Program-made: the position numbers and the translations under genes
The notes under the pieces: generated by a model
Seen by the model: the letters and a program-made list of their open reading frames with translations, nothing else
Told to the model about the DNA's origin: nothing
Databases searched by the model: none
Shown: one piece after another, positions 6,189 through 7,270 of the stretch
How positions within the stretch are numbered: the first letter of the stretch is position 1
Layout of the letters: each line of letters opens with the position of its first letter
Assembly: GCA_045538075.1 (NCBI GenBank)
Contig: JAZSQT010000160.1
Location: forward strand, 1 to 7,270
Reading direction: 5' to 3'
Origin: JAZSQT01 sp045538075
Lineage (GTDB): Bacteria > Chrysiogenota > Deferribacteres > Deferribacterales > Mucispirillaceae
DNA length: 7,270 nt

Positions 6189-6216
6189 TTGACTTATTTT
6201 TTTCTCAAGCTAAATA
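6189..6216 (+). promoter_or_regulatory. Probable promoter of the Mrp ATPase gene
   Basis: TTGACT (6189-6194) is followed after 16 bases by TAAATA (6211-6216), within the run TAAATATAAA, which offers alternative -10 registers. Transcription would start near 6223, downstream of the alternative ATG at 6186. That makes the upstream start codon unusable and favours the start at 6258. Confidence 0.4.
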
Positions 6217-6245
6217 TAAAAATATACAATATAAAAAAATATTTT

Positions 6246-6260
6246 AAGGAGATTTTAATG
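6246..6260 (+). promoter_or_regulatory. Ribosome-binding site deciding the Mrp start
   Basis: AAGGAG at 6246-6251 lies six bases before ATG 6258-6260. The frame is open further upstream to an ATG at 6186, but that one has no Shine-Dalgarno. The intervening 24 codons are Lys/Ile/Tyr/Phe-rich translation of AT-rich promoter DNA and do not resemble the family's N-terminus. Confidence 0.85.
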
Positions 6261-7100
6261 TCTAATAATAGAGGCTGTAATGATGAAAATTGCACAACAG
6301 GTTCATGTGGAAGTTGTTCCCATAATAGTGCAGCTATCACAAAAGAAACATCAAATCAATTAAGCAATGTAAAAAAAATTATAGGTGTTGTTAGTGGTAA
6401 AGGAGGAGTTGGCAAGTCTCTTGTTACTTCTTTACTTGCTATTGCAATGAATAAAAAAGGATTAAACACGGCAATTATAGATGCCGATGTAACAGGGCCA
6501 TCAATACCTAAAATATTTGGTTTAAAGGGTCCTTTACTGGCTGCAGAAGAAGGTATTTTTCCTTCAAAAACAAGTAGCAATATAAAGGTTGTATCATCAA
6601 ATCTTATCCTTGAAAATGATACAGACCCTCTTATTTGGCGTGGAGCTATGATTGCTAATATGGTAAAACAATTTTGGACAGACGTTATATGGGGTGATGT
6701 TGATGTTATGTTTATTGATATGCCACCAGGAACTGGAGATGTTCCTTTAACAGTTTTTCAGTCTATTCCAGTTGATGGTATAATTATTGTAACATCTCCT
6801 CAAGAACTAGTATCTATGATTGTTGAAAAAGCAGTTAATATGGCAAATACTATGAAAGTGCCAGTTTACGGTTTAGTTGAAAATTTAAGCTATCTAAAGT
6901 GTCCTTGTTGCAATGAAGAAATAAAGATATATGGTGAAAGCCATGTTGAAGATGTTGCAAGAAAACATGGAATTGATAATATTGTTAAACTTCCTATTAA
7001 TCCAGAAATTGCAACTGCTTGCGATAAAGGTAACTTAGAAAATTTAGGATTAGAAAGCCAAGTAGAAACAATGGCAAATGTTATTATGAATATAGAGTAA
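6258..7100 (+). CDS. Mrp/ApbC/Nbp35-family P-loop ATPase, iron-sulfur cluster carrier
   Basis: From the ATG at 6258 the product is 280 residues. A cysteine-rich N-terminal leader (C7, C12, C17, C20, then His22) precedes the ATPase domain. That domain has the deviant Walker A GKGGVGKS (47-54), DADVTGPSIPK (75-85), IWRGAM (126-131), the switch II/Walker B region FIDMPPGTGD (152-161) and TSPQELV (179-185). A CPCC motif at 215-218 provides the C-x-x-C pair that in ApbC/Nbp35 homodimers binds a bridging [4Fe-4S] cluster, with one additional Cys at 217. The family binds Fe-S clusters and passes them to apoproteins in the cytoplasm. The N-terminal cysteines resemble those of Nbp35-like and many anaerobe Mrp proteins, and could hold a second cluster. 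The gene appears monocistronic, divergent from purH, and is followed within seven bases by a terminator. Confidence 0.94.
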   Translation: MSNNRGCNDENCTTGSCGSCSHNSAAITKETSNQLSNVKKIIGVVSGKGGVGKSLVTSLLAIAMNKKGLNTAIIDADVTGPSIPKIFGLKGPLLAAEEGIFPSKTSSNIKVVSSNLILENDTDPLIWRGAMIANMVKQFWTDVIWGDVDVMFIDMPPGTGDVPLTVFQSIPVDGIIIVTSPQELVSMIVEKAVNMANTMKVPVYGLVENLSYLKCPCCNEEIKIYGESHVEDVARKHGIDNIVKLPINPEIATACDKGNLENLGLESQVETMANVIMNIE

Positions 7101-7106
7101 TAATTT

Positions 7107-7133
7107 AAAGTCGGCTAATATGCCGACTTTTTT
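7107..7133. terminator. Bidirectional intrinsic terminator between mrp and tRNA-Arg
   Basis: AAAGTCGGC (7107-7115) pairs with GCCGACTTT (7122-7130) in a 9-bp GC-rich stem with a 6-nt loop. On the plus strand it ends in six T residues (7128-7133), just after the mrp stop. On the minus strand it is followed by TTTAAATTATT, so it can also terminate the convergent tRNA transcript, whose 3' end is at 7136. Confidence 0.88.
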
Positions 7134-7135
7134 AA

Positions 7136-7208
7136 TGGGCTATGCAGGAATTGAACCTGCGACACACGGCTTCGGAAACCGATGCTCTATCCACTGAGCT
7201 AATAGCCC
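7136..7208 (-). tRNA. tRNA-Arg with anticodon CCG
   Basis: The complement folds into a full 73-base cloverleaf. The acceptor GGGCTAT pairs with ATAGCCC and the discriminator is A. The D arm is GCTC/GAGC with an AGTGGATA loop. The anticodon loop TTCCGAA has anticodon CCG (reads CGG), the variable loop is GTGTC, and the T arm GCAGG/CCTGC has loop TTCAATT. The anticodon stem has a U31-G39 wobble and an apparent U27-U43 mismatch at its outer end. CCA is not encoded (the sequence continues ATTAAA), so it must be added by nucleotidyltransferase. Confidence 0.96.
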
Positions 7209-7221
7209 TAAAACTTTCGTA

Positions 7222-7250
7222 ATAGTATGAGATATTTTTTTTTATTTCAA
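7222..7250 (-). promoter_or_regulatory. Promoter of tRNA-Arg
   Basis: On the minus strand TTGAAA (complement of 7245-7250) and TACTAT (complement of 7222-7227) are spaced by exactly 17 bases. The predicted start near 7215 is about seven bases before the mature tRNA 5' end, a typical bacterial tRNA promoter arrangement. Confidence 0.65.
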
Positions 7251-7270
7251 TAAATTTTATTATCTTTAAT

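Noticed and set aside
5851..6192. 113-codon plus-strand ORF opposite the start of purH, and similar ORFs opposite purD, purE, tsaC and mrp
   Set aside because: They are antisense shadows of well-supported conserved genes, without ribosome sites or recognisable motifs.
6099..6257. Purine riboswitch or PurR-type leader upstream of purH
   Set aside because: The purH leader available downstream of the candidate -10 elements is only about 20-40 bases, with no purine-aptamer-like paired elements. The palindrome does not match a PurR operator I recognise.

Overview
The window is AT-rich bacterial DNA using the standard code. It carries a de novo purine block, a periplasmic triheme cytochrome, an Mrp/ApbC-type Fe-S ATPase and a tRNA-Arg, plus the 3' end of an unrecognised, probably surface-exposed protein. 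The cytochrome closely resembles the PpcA/cytochrome c7 family of anaerobic metal-, sulfur- or nitrate-respiring bacteria. That protein, the low GC, and a compact purH-purD-purE order suggest an anaerobe such as a low-GC member of the Deferribacterota (Mucispirillum or Deferribacter-like). This placement is inference, not something a marker in the window proves.

Layout. Bases 1-1140 (+) hold the end of a long ORF that is open to the window edge, followed by an intrinsic terminator. Bases 1190-1396 are very AT-rich and noncoding. They lead into a 61-codon ORF (1402-1587, +) that looks like the C-terminal tail of a type III restriction enzyme Res subunit, probably a gene remnant. Its strong Shine-Dalgarno sits at ideal spacing from an ATG that is immediately followed by a stop. 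The minus strand then carries the cytochrome (2017-1673) with its own promoter and terminator. Upstream of it, also on the minus strand, is a tight four-gene block transcribed purH -> purD -> purE -> tsaC/yrdC (6098-2168). Gaps there are 3 nt and 14 nt, and purE/tsaC overlap by ATGA. A divergent intergenic region of about 160 bp contains a perfect 9-bp-arm palindrome. It separates purH from the Mrp ATPase (6258-7100, +). A bidirectional terminator lies between Mrp and a minus-strand tRNA-Arg(CCG) (7208-7136) that has a good sigma70-type promoter.

How the genes work together. PurD, PurE and PurH catalyse an early step, a middle step and the last two steps of IMP synthesis. TsaC makes the threonylcarbamoyl-AMP intermediate for t6A on tRNAs and appears translationally coupled to purE. 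The Mrp protein is expected to carry or insert Fe-S clusters. The cytochrome is expected to shuttle electrons in the periplasm. I see no CRISPR array, intact mobile element, or convincing new multi-gene system. The most unusual items are the Res-like remnant with its start-stop leader, the unrecognised surface-protein fragment, and the palindrome between purH and mrp.
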